Source: Chrysaora quinquecirrha (lineage: Eukaryota > Cnidaria > Scyphozoa > Semaeostomeae > Pelagiidae). From it: a stretch of 64,000 nt of DNA. Below, one piece after another: positions 1-11,085 of the stretch. The notes under the pieces are model-generated. The model did no database searches. It saw only the letters and a program-made list of their open reading frames with translations, and had not been told where the DNA came from. The translations under genes were made by a program, and so were the position numbers. The first letter of the stretch is position 1. Each line of letters begins with the position of its first letter. The stretch covers positions 610,539 through 674,538 of the forward strand of contig JACTAT010000044.1 of the NCBI GenBank assembly GCA_014526335.1, in the 5' to 3' direction.

Positions 1-327
1 ACAAGCTCCTGCTATTTTCAACTGTATCAACAACCTTTTCATCCATTATGTCATGCGTATCAAGCACAAGTAAGTCTGGACTATCTTCCAAAAATGGAGT
101 TCCCATGTTCTCCATTACACTCATCAGAGAATGAACTTGCTTCTCAAACTCCCACTGTACACTTAACGTCTGTTCATGATGCCTGTACAGAGCTGAACTA
201 AACTCTTCGCTAGTTGTTAACATAGAGCTTTCGGAATAACCAACAATGCAAGCAACTTCAGAAGCAGCAAGCACCCATCGCGGAAGTTGAGAAGAATCCT
301 TGTTAAGTCCTATAGCTCCACCATCTC
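1..327 (-). CDS. 3' part of an exon of an uncharacterised repeated invertebrate gene family (partial)
   Basis: The minus strand is open for about 107 codons up to the left edge of the window. The upstream limit fits a splice acceptor (AG at 328-329). The translation begins GGAIGLNKDS and contains LPRWVLAASEVA, RHHEQTLSVQWEFEKQV and PFLEDSPDLLVLDT. These patterns recall a family of uncharacterised, often transposon-linked proteins common in cnidarian genomes (GG-x-G-x4-x3-RW followed by an HHEQ block). That assignment is from memory and no function is known. The gene continues beyond the left edge, so no start or stop is visible. It could be a degenerate copy. Confidence 0.45.
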
Positions 328-1137
328 CTTAAACAACTTGTTATTTTGCTTTTTCCAACTGCATGAGAACTCTCATTCAAAGAGATAAGAAAAAATTCTA
401 TAAGCAAGCCATTCATTTGAAGAAGCAGCACTTTTTAGAAAAAAATCATGAAATGTAAGAAAGTTCGATATTGCTATCTAATTTTATCATGTATCAAAAA
501 AAGGTTTAAACGCAAACAAATGCATTGCTTTAATCAAGAATAATTTGGTGCATCTATTATGGCTCAAAATGCAAAAGTGCAAGCATCTATTCATATAGTA
601 TATTCATACAGGGTTAACAGTAAGACAAAATAGGAAAAACTGTTTTTATGACGTCATCTTCAGGTTATAAGATGTGATTTCAAGATGGGTCTGAGTGATA
701 AAATGAGACTAAGAACATTAATTTAGTCAAGAATACCATATCACATTGAGCCCCAAAAATTCAAAAGAGCAAGTATTCATTTACATAGAAAAACAAATAC
801 AACATAGGAATTATCGTTTTGATGACATCATTTTGACGTCATAAAAGGTTATTCTCAGATGGATCTGAATTTTGAAACGCAAAAATAAGCATTAATTTAG
901 TCAACAATATATTATAACTTCAGAAATGCAAAATTGCAAGCATTTATTCATATAGCGAAAACTAAAAAGGAACTGTTGTTCTGATGACATCAATATGATG
1001 TCATAGAATGAGATTTTGAGATAGGCGTGAGTCTTAAAATAATCAGTATATCAAGTTCTATAAGTGTGTCAGATGATGCTTTTACCTTAAAATCCAAAAT
1101 TCTTTCATTGATTTACACAATTCTGCTAGACTACAGA
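328..1137. repeat. AT-rich spacer with about three degenerate 165-190 bp tandem repeats
   Basis: No gene is visible. Three diverged copies of a unit can be aligned by the phrase 'gcaa..attcatatag' near 575, 767 and 933. Each is followed about 70 bases later by a palindromic TGACGTCA-like or TGATGACATCA-like site (near 648, 820-840 and 985-1000). This looks like an old tandem array, probably intronic or intergenic to the gene at the left edge. Confidence 0.45.
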
Positions 1138-1261
1138 TAGATTTTGAGTTACTTAGTTAGTTTAGCTAGCTAGTTAGTTAGCTACTTTGTTAGTTAGATA
1201 GTTAGTTAGTTAAATATGTAGTTAGTTAGTAAGAAGCCAGTTTAGTTAGTTAGTCAGTGAA

Positions 1262-1294
<33 letters not shown>

Positions 1295-2177
1295 AAGAAA
1301 AACATGAAGCTTGGTAAGTTGATAAGTTAGATAGATAGTTAGTAATCGAGTTAGTAGTTATTAGATAGTTAGTCAGTTAATTGGTTGGTTAGTAAGCTTG
1401 TTGGTTAATTAGCAAACATTGCTTTAACATTGGTTAGTTAATTATTGAGTTAGCTAGTTAGTTAATTAGTTTGTTAGCTAGTTTGTTAGGTAGTTAGTCA
1501 GAAAACAAAGCTTGTACGTTGATTGGTAAGATATCAAGATAGTTAATTGCTTAGTTACTTGGTTGGTTTGTTAGTAAGCTAATTAGTTTATTTGTTAGCT
1601 AGTTAGTTACTTAGTTAGTCAGTTATTTCTTGTGAGGTAGTTAGTTAGTCAGTTAGTTAGCAAGCATAGCATGTATGTTGGTTAGTTTGTTATTTTGTTA
1701 CTTAGTTGGTTGTGTCGTTAGATAGTTCGTAAATAACCCAGTTAGTTAGTTATTTATTTAGTTCATTAATTAGTTAGTTGTTAGTTGTTAGTTGCTGGTT
1801 GTGAGTTGTTAGTTGTCAGTTGCTTGTTATTAGTTGTTAGTTATTAGTTGTTAGTTGTTAGTTGTTGACTAACTAATTAGTTAGTTAGGTAAATATTTGG
1901 TTAGTTATCAAGCATAACTTGCATGCTGTTAGTTAGCTATTCAGTTTTAAAGTAACCTAGTTAATTGGTTAGCTAGCAACTATAATTAGTATTTTGGTTA
2001 GTTTGATATGAAGTTAGTAAGCTTGTTAGTTATCTAGTTAAAAATTTAGTTCCTTAGTTTGTTAGCTAGTTAGTTAGTTAGTTAGCAAGCATAGCATGTC
2101 TGTTAGTTTGTTAATGTGTTAATTAGTTAGTTAGTTGGTTATGAAGTTTGTTAATTAGTTTGTAAAATAGTTTGTTA
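1138..2177. repeat. Degenerate (TTAG)n satellite, first block
   Basis: About one kilobase is dominated by the tetranucleotide TTAG (agttagttagtt...). Single-base changes and short interruptions such as 'caagcatagcatgta' recur at irregular spacing. It has no coding capacity. The repeat is interrupted at 2178-2740 and resumes to 3115. Confidence 0.85.
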
Positions 2178-2449
2178 GTTACGGTCTGTAACCTTGATAT
2201 TTGCACGATAGCCACTTGATGACTCTGGTCCATCGCTTAAAGATACGAAAGCATTTCTAACAACGTTAATGTCGTACTGACGGTTGCGTCTTGTGAGGCC
2301 AAGCAGTGCCGATTGTCTCCGCAATGTTCTTTCACTGATGTTAATTCAATGCCTCCTTGATGGCATGACACAGATTTTTCGATATTCAAAGCCTTGTTTC
2401 AAATACTGTGTAATTAACTCAATTTCATCTCGACCATCTTCCAACAAAC
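2178..2449 (-). pseudogene. N-terminal fragment of an IS3-like (rve/DDE) transposase
   Basis: The minus strand encodes a helix-turn-helix-like stretch with YLKQGFEYRKICVMPS, an in-frame TGA (2346-2348), then INISERTLRRQSALLGLTRR and a SSGYRA motif. This matches the N-terminal pattern of the integrase-type transposase at 11498-12678 (a YF-x-GL..I...H.I..S.RTL...GL.RR pattern followed by GYR). After GYRA the similarity stops, so only the DNA-binding end is left, embedded in TTAG satellite. It is inferred to be a dead fragment of a second member of the same transposon family. Confidence 0.6.
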
Positions 2450-2522
2450 CTAATAACTAACCTTTAACTATGAAACTTTCTTAACTTTGCTTAGCGCGTG
2501 CAAATGAACACAACCCGAGAGA

Positions 2523-2720
2523 AAGTGTGCCGTTGAAAATATAAAAATGTGCCCTGGAAATATAAAAGTGTGCCGTGGAAAATATAAAGGTGTGCAGTGG
2601 AAATAAAAAAGTGTGCCATTGAAAATTCAAAAGTCTGCTGTGGAAATATAAAAGTGAGCCATGGAAATATAAAAGTGTGCTGTGGAAATATGAATGTGTG
2701 CCGTGGAAAAGGTTTGTGCC
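2523..2720. repeat. Minisatellite, unit about 21-23 bp, about nine copies
   Basis: Copies of 'gtgtgccgtggaaatataaa' with substitutions (ccgttg, ccctgg, cagtgg, ccattg, ctgtgg) follow head to tail. The minus-strand open frame across it, with repeated HFYIS-like residues, is a by-product of the repeat and is not called as a gene. Confidence 0.8.
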
Positions 2721-2740
2721 GTGAATGTTGTTGGCCACCA

Positions 2741-3115
2741 TAGTTAGTTATGTAGTTTGCAAGCAGCTTGTCAATAGTTAGTTATTTATTGAGTTAGTTA
2801 GTTAGTTGTTTATTTAGTTATGTACATAGCTAGTTAATAAATTAACTAGTTAGCTTGCTAGCCAGTAAGATAGTCAATTATCAAGCATAACATGTATTTT
2901 GATTAGATAGTTTCTTGGTTAGTTAGTCATCAAACGTAGCTTGTACTTTGATCAGTTTGATTGTTATTTAGTTAGTTAGTTAACGGCCATAAGTCAGTTA
3001 GTTAGTTAGTTAGTTATCAAGTTAGTTATTTAGTTTGTTAACTGGCTAGTTAGATGGTTAGTTAGCAAACAGAGCTTATTCTTGAGTAGTTAGACATCAA
3101 GTTAGTTTGTTAGTT
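2741..3115. repeat. Degenerate (TTAG)n satellite, second block
   Basis: The TTAG repeat resumes and is the target of the Gypsy insertion. The last five bases (3111-3115, TAGTT) are repeated immediately after the right LTR (11041-11045). TTAG then continues for a few units to about 11050, where telomere-like repeats begin. Confidence 0.8.
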
Positions 3116-3240
3116 TGTGTTGTGTTAATATTGTTTTAGAACCCAAGAGACAACATACGCACGTATCTTTTTAATGCACGTAGTTATGTCTCGTGATTAT
3201 GTAGATTATTATGTAAACTATTAAATGGATGTTTATGAAT
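3116..3240 (+). repeat. Left (5') LTR of the Gypsy element
   Basis: It starts TGTGTTGTGTTAATATTG and is 125 bp long. It is about 96 percent identical by eye to the right LTR (differences at five positions). The end (..ATGAAT) is not the usual CA, so the exact border may be off by a few bases. No clear tRNA primer-binding site was recognised just after it. Confidence 0.85.
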
Positions 3241-3304
3241 TTAGTTGGTTAGTTGTTGGCTTGAAACACAGGTCTATTTTCTGTGTCTCCTCTTAACTCA
3301 ATCA

Positions 3305-4080
3305 ACACAACATGGTGATAGGAGTGGGATAACAAGATTCGAACGCTTCAGACTTGCGTCAGAGCTGAACAAGAAAGACGAAGAAAGCCAAGTAAACACG
3401 CTCATCTATTTGATGGGAGATGAAGCAGATGGCATTTTGCAGTCATTTGACTTAGCAGCGGAGGACCGGAAGAGGTACAGCATAGTAAAGCAAAAGTTTG
3501 AAGGGCATTTCATCATCAAACGTAACATGATCTTCGAACATGCCCGTTTCAACATGCGTGTACAAACTGAGGGTGAGTCTGTTGACAACTTTATAACTGA
3601 TTTGTATACCCTTGCTGAATTTTGCAACTTTGGTAATCGACGCGATGAATTAATTCGAGATAGAATTGTGGTTGGAATAAGGGACAAAGCCCTATCAGAG
3701 TGACTTCAACTGGAGGCAGATTTGACGCTGGAAAAGCTGTCAACCTGGTTCGCCAGAAGGACGTTGTCTGAAAACAACAAAATTTGATGACTCATTCAGA
3801 TTTCACAGGGCCTAAGATAGACGTGCTGAAAGATGGAAAGCAGTGGAGACAGAGACCAGACCAACAGAAATGGTCGAGAAGAGAGAAACAAGCACGAGTA
3901 ACTCAGATGGAACAGATTTCTTCGAAGTCAGATGCAAAGAAGTGCGATCAATGTTTTGGTCCTCCCCATAAATGAATAAGCTGCCCGGCAAGAAATTCTC
4001 AATGCAATTCATGTGGAAAAACGGAACATTGGAGAAAGGCTTGCAGAAACAAACGTCTTAATGAAGTCTCAGGTGAGATT
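3305..4080 (+). pseudogene. Gag-like region and CCHC zinc knuckles of the Gypsy element
   Basis: The first part (to a TGA at 3701-3703) resembles a retrotransposon Gag, with FERFRLASEL, the stretch around RYSIVKQKFEGHF, then ESVDNFITDLYTLAEFCNF, the typical 'F..el..La..C.fg' signature. The Gag C-terminus continues in a shifted frame. From 3784 the frame carries a zinc-knuckle region with CDQCFGPPHK, an in-frame TGA at 3973-3975, and CPARNSQCNSCGKTEHW. The intact family uses this region to build the particle and bind RNA. At least two stops and one frameshift make it non-functional. Confidence 0.75.
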
Positions 4081-4566
4081 TTTCCAATTTATTCTGCTGA
4101 CAATGATGATCATATAGTTCTGGATGAAGTTTACATTGATGCAGTGAAGAGTAGTTGTACTCATCACGATATGCCTTGGCAGGCAGAGGTTTGTTTGAAC
4201 CAAAATCAGCTGAAATTTAAACTAGATTCAGGAGCAGATGTCTCTGTTGTTCCTCATTCATTGTTTGAAAGGCTTGATGAAAAGGAAAGTCTAAAATTGG
4301 TGCCAATGAATAAAATATTATTGGGTCCATGTAATTATAAAATCAAATGCTCAGGAAAATTAATGGGAAAATTAAGTGCAAACAGCCACTCTCTACAAGA
4401 AGAATTTTATGTTGTAAAAGGTCTTCACACTCCTTTGTTAGGAAGAATGGCTGGTTCTAAACTAAATTTAATAAAGAAAGTTGAAACAGTTGCAGTTAAT
4501 GCCAATGAAATTGATGAAATTTATACAGAAATGTTGACCCTTGCTACATGCAGAAAATATCATTAA
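4081..4566 (+). pseudogene. Retropepsin-like protease region of the Gypsy element
   Basis: This is the same frame as the zinc-knuckle segment. The active-site motif LDSGADVSVVP gives the aspartate of a retroviral-type aspartic protease, and a PLLGR segment follows about 75 residues later as expected. The frame ends at 4566 and overlaps the start of the reverse transcriptase region in another frame (from 4541). It is part of a disrupted polyprotein, so no separate start is implied. Confidence 0.75.
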
Positions 4567-5809
4567 AGCTTATCCTTCTCTTTTTAAAGGTCTGGGAGAA
4601 ATAGAGGGTGAATATAGAATCAGGTTAATACCTGAGCCTACTCCCTTTGCTTCGATAGTGCCTAGAAAAGTACCATTACCACTACTTGAGAAAACAAAAT
4701 TGGAATTAGATACAATGCTTGAGATAGGAGTAATTTCTCAAGTAATTGAACCAACTCAGTGGTGTTCACCAATGGTTGTTGTCGCAAAACCAAGTGGTGA
4801 TGTACGCATATGATGTATGTGTTGACCTAACAAAGTTAAATGAAAATATTTTGAGAGAAGTCCACCCCTTGCCTTCTGTGGATTACACCTTAGCCAAATT
4901 TGGTGGGTCAAAGATTCTCTCCAAAATGGATGCAAACAGTGCATTTTGGCAACGTAAATTATCTGATAAATCTCGTTTGCTGACAACATTTTTGACTCCT
5001 TGGGGGCGTTTTTGTTTCAATTACCTGCCCTATGGCATATCCACTGGAAGCAAACAATTCCAGAGGTGTATGAGTGAAAAACTTGAAGGTTTGGAAGGAG
5101 TTGAGGTACTTATTGATGACATAATTGTCCATGGTGCTGATCAACAGCAGCATGACAAGCGACTTGCTGCTGTTCTAACTAAATTAGCTGAAGCTAATAT
5201 AACACTGAATGAGAAAAAGTGCGAATTTAATGTGAGAACTGTGAAAGTTTTAGGCCACATTATTTCTTCAAATGGAATTTCTGCTGATCCAATGAAAGTA
5301 AATGCAATTACTTCCATGCAGAAACCCAAAAATGTAAAAGAATTACGATCTTTTCTTGGGATGGTCAACCATCTTAGTAAATTCAAAAGTCATTTAGCAA
5401 ATGAAACGAAACCGTTGAGAGACTTGCTATGTAAAGATAATCAGTGGTACTGGGGTGAAGAACAGGATAAATCATTTCTGAATGTAAAACATTCACTTGT
5501 GTCTTCTCCTATTTTACCACTTTATGATCCTAATAAGGAAACAAAAATTAATGCAGATGCATCTTCTTATGGCATTGGTGGTGTGGTTCTCCAGAAACAA
5601 GAGAATGGGGACTGGAAACCAGTGTCATATGTTTCAAGAGCACTGACACCTACAGAGGCACGATACAGTCAGATTGAGAAAGAATCTCTTGCCTTCACTT
5701 GGACATGTGAGCGATCAAGTGACTACATTCTGGGAAAACAAATCATTGGTGAAACTTATCACAAGCCATTTATTCCTTTGTTGACTACATACATGGTGGA
5801 GAAACTTCC
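4541..5809 (+). pseudogene. Reverse transcriptase and partial RNase H of the Gypsy element
   Basis: The RT begins with YPSLFKGLGEIEGEY and WCSPMVVVAKPSGDVRI, then a stop/frameshift near 4812. In the next frame it continues with VDLTKLNEN, ILSKMDANSAFWQ (catalytic Asp), LTPWGRFCFNYLPYGI and VLIDDIIVHG. The catalytic box reads LIDD where Gypsy elements usually have YIDD or YVDD. RNase H begins near INADASSYGIGGVV and reaches TYHKPFIPLLTT, where DHKP is usual. Similarity to the element ends at 5809, exactly where the hAT terminus CAGGGACGG begins. Confidence 0.85.
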
Positions 5810-6137
5810 CAGGGACGGTGCCATGAATTTCAATCTGGGGGGGGCTAAAAACTTATTTTAGTGACGAAGGAGGACCCACCATGGTTGGGTCCGACGCGCT
5901 AGAAAATTTTTGAAATTGTACCTTCTAGAATTGCTTAAAAAAAGTATTCGCAGAGGTAAATATAGTAGAGTAGTACAGTAGTTATGTTTGCAATCGAAAC
6001 TGGCAATCCTATCTGGTTATAAAGATACACATATCAATGTTACAAACTAATTTCACAGTCTAAATTGAATTTAACTTTCATTTCGTTCGATTTGTTTACA
6101 TGATATTTCAAACGCTCTATTCCTCCACCTTGAGAGC

Positions 6138-8458
6138 TTAAAATCGACCGAAAAGAAACTTTCTGCTGTCGTTCTTACTGGCAAACTCATTTGCAACATC
6201 TTTAAGATTCACACCGTCAGTTAAGCTTTTATGCGAATGTAAAATTGCCAAGGAGTTAAATCTCGGGGCTAACATTTTGGAACGCATCCATGTTTTTATC
6301 CTTCCTGCAAGTGAAAAGGATCGTTCTGCAGTAGCTGTGGTTGCTGGGTTTACTAACAGTAGCTTGCAAATTGTGTTAATGTTTGGAATAAGTGATCGTT
6401 GCTGCTGTAAAACTTTCATATGATCCACGACGTCTTTGAAACAATTTCGTTTTTCGTTCATAAACATGACACGAAGGATATCACACTCCATCAATGTTTA
6501 CGCAAATAATCTTGCTCTTCGGTAATATCTTGTGATTCTATCGATTAAAGAAGCAATTCCTCCATGTCTTTATAAGCAATGAAACTTGGCTGGGTGAATC
6601 TTTCTCTTATAGAGCCTACCATGGTGTCTAATGCTTCATAGAAGATGCAGCGGTAATGATCACGTGCTGTTACTGGGTGGTAGGCAGGTTCACTGCTGCT
6701 GCTGTAACCCTCTACAAATTTTAAGATTGAATAATCAGGGGATTTTCTTTTCCTTTTAGTGACAGGTTCTTTGATAAAGGCATATGCTTGAGCTTTTTTA
6801 ACCACCGCATCATAAAGACTGTTGAATGAATCTTCGTTCCTCATGCTTTTTAAAACGGTGATCACGAGGTCAGCATTTCTTTTACCATCACAGGCAGACA
6901 TCTTTTCCCCATGCAAAGTTCTGGACAAATTGTCAGTATGAGAGAAGAGTCTATGACCAATGTTTAACCCGAAGAACAAGTCAAATGTAGTCATCTGTTT
7001 TTTTACTCTGATGATGCGAGATTTCAAATCAGTCTGCATGGGGTCATTATCTAAACAGTGCTCCCACAACTTCATCAGGTATTCGTAATTATCAAGTACC
7101 CTTTTGAAGCTATCCGCTCGAACAGTCCAACGAGTCTCTGACAGCTTCAAGATCCCGTTGGCTTTATACACCTCTTCCTCGTTCGATTCAACTAGGTCTT
7201 TTAGCTTTCCAAGCACGTTTTCTCTTTTTGGTGAGTATTTCACCAAAATAATTATTTCACCAGCTGTCCCCATGGTTTCTCTCAAAATTTTGATATTTTT
7301 CGTGGTGTCCTTCACAGAAAGGGACAAAGAATGTGCATGACAGTGCGTTTCTACCGCAAGTCGTTGAAGATCACGTAACTGAACTGCGACACCTGAATTT
7401 TTCCGAAGCATATTGCTTGCGCCATCATAGCATTGGCCTCGACACATATCTAGATTGATCTGATATCGGGTGAGAATGTCCTTGATTGAAGAGACAATAG
7501 TTTCACTACTGATATTTGGGATTTCATAAAAACCAAGAAACTTCTCGATTACATCCAGGTTGTCAGTCACCCAACGTATACAAAATGTCAGCTGTTCTTT
7601 ATTTGAAACATCAGTGTATTCATCTGCCATAATTGAATAATAATTCCCTCTCATCTCCTCAAGCAGTTCACGTACAACGCTATTGGCCATTATATTTATT
7701 ATCTCATTTTGAGCGTCATGTGATGTAAATTTTGACTGCTTTCTTGCCAGCCATTCTTCAAGCTGAGGAAAGGACTGCGACCTCTTCTTCAGGTACTGAA
7801 TTAAATTCGACTCTTCGTCATCATCACCTCGAACAGCCAAGCCTTGGCGAGTTAAAAATTGAAGAGCGTCTAAAATCTTCATAAAACAGCGACGATTCAT
7901 TTCCATGTCTGCCTTTTCCCTTTCATTTGTCATCATGACGTTGCCACATTGAGGAATAACTGCACGGTGACACTTGCTTCCCTGATGTTTTTCAAACTTC
8001 ACCAGTGCTTTCTTCCGATTTCGGAAGCCTGACTCAAGAAAAACCAATTCTTTCGACCTTTCCGCATGAAGATTCTCCCTGGCATTCTGGTTTTTGCATA
8101 TAAAGCAAGTCACATGGTCTTTCTCCGCACAATAGTCCAGCCACGGGTAGTTCTTGAACCATTGCCACTGACAAGATCTCGTTTGGCTTCCCACCTTAGT
8201 CGTCGGGAATGTATAGTTTTCATCAGGGTGAAATACGCTACGAACTACATGATCAGATTTACTGGAACTGGGGATATTAACAGTGGCTTGTGCTTGCACT
8301 GGAAGTTCGACTGTGGAAGATGTTGTGATAAGTTCTGGTTCAACAGGGGAGATTGGAGTGATGTCAGTGGTCTTAGCAACTTTTGATTTCTTGAGTGGCT
8401 TGAAGAAGCTACTAATGTTGTGACGTTTCTGGGACATTGCAACTATAAAGAAATTCAT
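6138..8458 (-). pseudogene. hAT transposase with TTF-type zinc finger and DUF4371
   Basis: The main open part (8458 down to 6545, 637 codons) starts with SQKRHNISSFFKP, a common start of this class; the second Met (residue 8) may be the true start. A TTF-type zinc finger spans about residues 95-165 (YPWLDY, CFIC, HQGSKCH). DUF4371 follows with SIMADEYTDVSNKEQL (Asp279) and RGQCYDGASNM (Asp345). A TAA at 6545-6547 interrupts the gene. After a frameshift near 6490 the hAT C-terminal dimerisation region continues to 6138, with NPATTATAERSFSLAGRIK. All expected blocks are present, but the stop and frameshift make it inactive. Cut-and-paste transposition in the nucleus is the family role. Confidence 0.85.
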
Positions 8459-9547
8459 ACATACATTCTTTTTGTCATAAGAACAATTTTTTTAGCACAA
8501 TGAGGCTGAGAAACAAAACATGGCTGAATGACTGAATAATGAAAATAATACTACTATTAGTGTATGATGTAATGAACGTTTATTTCATGATGGAAGATAA
8601 ATCCGAAATAAATTACAAAATCAATATATAAGAACAAAATAAGAACATCCTAGGCTGAGTTAAAATTTCCTGGTTCTTATTAAAAAAAATACAGTGTACG
8701 TGCTGACCTATTCAAGGAGGCAGAAATAGAAAATTCATCAACGAACGAATACAACCTATTGATAAACGTACCTCACTATATAAATTTGTTTCCACAAAAT
8801 TTTTTCTTAGCTTTAACTTTTTGAAGTTTACTGCAAGCAATTTTTTGATCCTTGGATTTTCGTGATTTTTCTGTCTTCTTTACTTTGTTGTGTGCTGTTT
8901 GATTCGTTTCGATTCGTTTTCATATATTATTGTGACGCATATTGAAGGGCTGGCTTAAATTGAAGACGTTTCAATGGAAACTTATTTACAGGGCTTGTCT
9001 AAATAAAATAAGGTTATGATGAATACGAAGACTGAAATGAAAATAAATAAAATACTAGACTACTGTATTGTCTATCATCGTATGAGCTGTAATAATAAGC
9101 GACGAAATATCAATGAGAAAGATTCTTCCCTCCATGAGGCGGAACCGCGGTACCACGGGCCAGCAGATATCATGCCAACACAATGCAGAATCCGTGAAAG
9201 TATGCGCGTTGTGCTGTAACCCCTCAACGTTTAGACATTCAACAAAAGTATATTAAATTTCATAATGGTAATCATCAGTATAGAAAATCAATGGGCGAGC
9301 AAACTTATCTTCCCAACAAGTCCACGTATTTCAAAAAGATCTGTAAAAGCAAAGATTATTGCTTAATCTTTGCTTTTTGTTCCTTCCAGAGAAAACACGC
9401 CCCTTTTCACTTTCCATTAAATGACAAAACAAAAAAAAAAGAGAAAAAATTTGAGAAGATCGACTAACATTGGAAAAAGACACTAAAAGCACATAATCAA
9501 CATGAAGAATTTCTTGTTAATTTTGTTTATGTATTAGTAATTTTTTT
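8459..9547. other. 5' non-coding part of the hAT element
   Basis: About 1.1 kb is AT-rich with no recognisable gene. It contains scattered short purine-rich runs (9421-9480). It lies upstream of the transposase start and should hold its promoter and right terminal repeat. Neither could be identified by eye. Confidence 0.5.
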
Positions 9548-9555
9548 AGATATTT

Positions 9556-10908
9556 TGTGCTTACACATTATGTCCCAATGTTGTCAAGAAAGTCAGCAGC
9601 TGAGCAGTCGGCATAGAGCCTGATTGATCATGACGAAATGACACTGTACGTTGCAAATGTAGTTTAGGCATTGCCAATTTCTGATGTGAGGCTGCAACAA
9701 ATCATCCAGGCACAGGAGAGCGACCCTGTTTGCTGCAAACTAAAAGAATTTATACTGGAAGGATGGCCAGAGAAGTATAAAATCTCTAATTCTCTTAAAC
9801 CTTATTGGAATTTCCAGGGGGAACTTTCCATTGTTCGAAATGTCATACTAAATCTATGCAAATTGTGATACCTTCTGTAATGCGACTTGATGTTTTAGAT
9901 AAAGTTCATCAAGGACATCAAGGTATTGTGAAATGTAGAAGCCGAGCTAAACAATCTGTTTGGTGGCCAGGAATTTGTAGGGAAATCCAAGATATGGTTC
10001 AATCTTGTAGAATTTGTGCAGAGCACAAAAGAAATACCCCCAAACCTTTGAATCCCACAGCATTTCCAGAAAGACCTTGACAGCTTGTGGGTATTGATTT
10101 ATTTCATACCAAGGAATCTGACTATCTATTAATAGTTGATTACTATTCTAAATACATTGAAGTTGCAGGTATCAACAAAGGCAAAAGAGCACCTGATGTA
10201 ATCAGAACATTGAAGGATATATTTGCTAGGTATGGCATACCTGAAGAAATAAGATCTGACAATGGGCCTCCGTTTGGTAGCAGTGAATTCACACATTTTG
10301 CCAGAGAATGGGACATTCAACTAAGCCCTTCCAGTCCATACTACCCTCAGTCAAATGGTGAAGCAGAGAGGTCAGTGCAGACAATTAAGAACATCTTGAA
10401 GAAAGAGAAAGACAAGCATCAGGCATTGCTAGCTTACAGATCGACACTCAGAACAACAGTTCCTCTTTTCCATGAACAACTTGAACCAAAGTGGCCAGAT
10501 CTCAGCCAGTTGAATGAAAAAGAAACAGCATACAGGCAAATGCAATAAGTGTATTACAATGCACGTCATAATGCAAAACCATTATCTCCATTATACACAG
10601 GACAGGAAGTGAAGATCAAGAATCATGCACAACCTGGCATTGTTGTTGAAAAATCACAAAGTCCAAGACAGTACGTTATTGCTACTCCGACATCAGAAAT
10701 AAAACGTAGCAGAGTTCAACTCACTCCCCTACCGTCTTCATCAGAAACAACAATAGGATCTAGTCAAGTAACTGAAAGCCCAGTCCCAGTATCTCAGGAA
10801 AAAGTAATTCCACCTTTGAATATATTAAGCAGACCAAAGAGGCTGATAAAACCTTCCCTCAAGGCACGTGAAAATATGAACAACAAAAAGCATTTGTATG
10901 AACTTTAG
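9556..10908 (+). pseudogene. RNase H end, integrase and C-terminal tail of the Gypsy element
   Basis: The region opens with the RNase H tail (HYVP, MLSRKSAAEQS) and LYVANVV, then the linker ALPISDVRLQQIIQAQ. The integrase zinc-binding domain shows VHQGHQGIVKC and CRICAEH (HHCC). The catalytic core shows GIDLF, then IRSDNGPPFG and QSNGEAERSVQ, supplying the D, D and E residues. Visible stops interrupt it before ALPIS, at 10078-10080 and at 10546-10548, and a frameshift lies near 9830. The tail ends with a basic segment (SRPKRLIKPS) and a stop at 10906-10908, just before the polypurine tract. Confidence 0.85.
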
Positions 10909-10915
10909 AAAGGGA
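10901..10915 (+). other. Polypurine tract next to the right LTR
   Basis: The purine-rich sequence TAGAAAGGGA directly abuts the right LTR start (TGTGTTG), in the place where LTR retrotransposons prime plus-strand DNA synthesis. It fixes the LTR border at 10916. Confidence 0.7.
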
Positions 10916-11040
10916 TGTGTTGTGTTAATATTGTTTTAGAACCCAAGAGACAACATACGCATGTATCTTTTTATTGCACGTAATTATGTCTCGTGATTAT
11001 GTAGATTATTATGTAAACTATAAAATGGATGTTCATGAAT
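10916..11040 (+). repeat. Right (3') LTR of the Gypsy element
   Basis: This 125-bp copy of the left LTR differs at five positions by eye. It is followed directly by TAGTT (11041-11045), matching the five bases before the left LTR. Confidence 0.85.
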
Positions 11041-11045
11041 TAGTT

Positions 11046-11085
11046 AGTTACCTTAATAACTCTAACCCTGACCCTAACCGTAACC
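11046..11085. repeat. Junction of TTAG satellite and telomere-like repeat
   Basis: A few TTAG units pass into 'ctaaccctgaccctaacc'. The telomere-like array is cut here by the IS3-like transposon and resumes at 16150, so the two satellites abutted before the insertion. Confidence 0.7.

Larger units (their letters stand above)
5810..9547 (-). mobile_element. hAT-type DNA transposon (DUF4371/ZMYM1-like class) inside the Gypsy element
   Basis: Gypsy RNase H coding sequence stops at 5809 and its last part (YFVLTHYVP, then MLSRKSAAEQS) resumes at about 9548, so the 3.7 kb between is foreign. The left border starts CAGGGACGGTGCC, a typical hAT terminus. A hAT transposase lies inside on the minus strand. 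The matching right terminus (ending CCGTCCCTG) was not found, and no 8-bp target duplication was seen. About ten Gypsy codons are also missing, so the right end is probably deleted. The right coordinate is approximate. Confidence 0.75.
3116..11040 (+). mobile_element. Gypsy (Ty3-type, K02A2.6-like) LTR retrotransposon, degenerate, split by a hAT element
   Basis: Two 125-bp direct repeats differing at about five positions bound the element. It is flanked by a TAGTT target duplication (3111-3115 and 11041-11045), though the site is itself TTAG satellite. Between the LTRs lie Gag, zinc knuckle, protease, reverse transcriptase/RNase H and integrase regions in Gypsy order. All are broken by several stops and frameshifts. 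A purine-rich tract precedes the right LTR. A hAT transposon occupies about 5810-9547 within the RNase H end. The element is therefore immobile, and the order of events is Gypsy into TTAG satellite, then hAT into Gypsy. Confidence 0.9.

Noticed and set aside
8989..9000. CAGGGCTTGTCT as the second hAT end
   Set aside because: It has the same orientation as the left terminus rather than inverted, and only five bases match.
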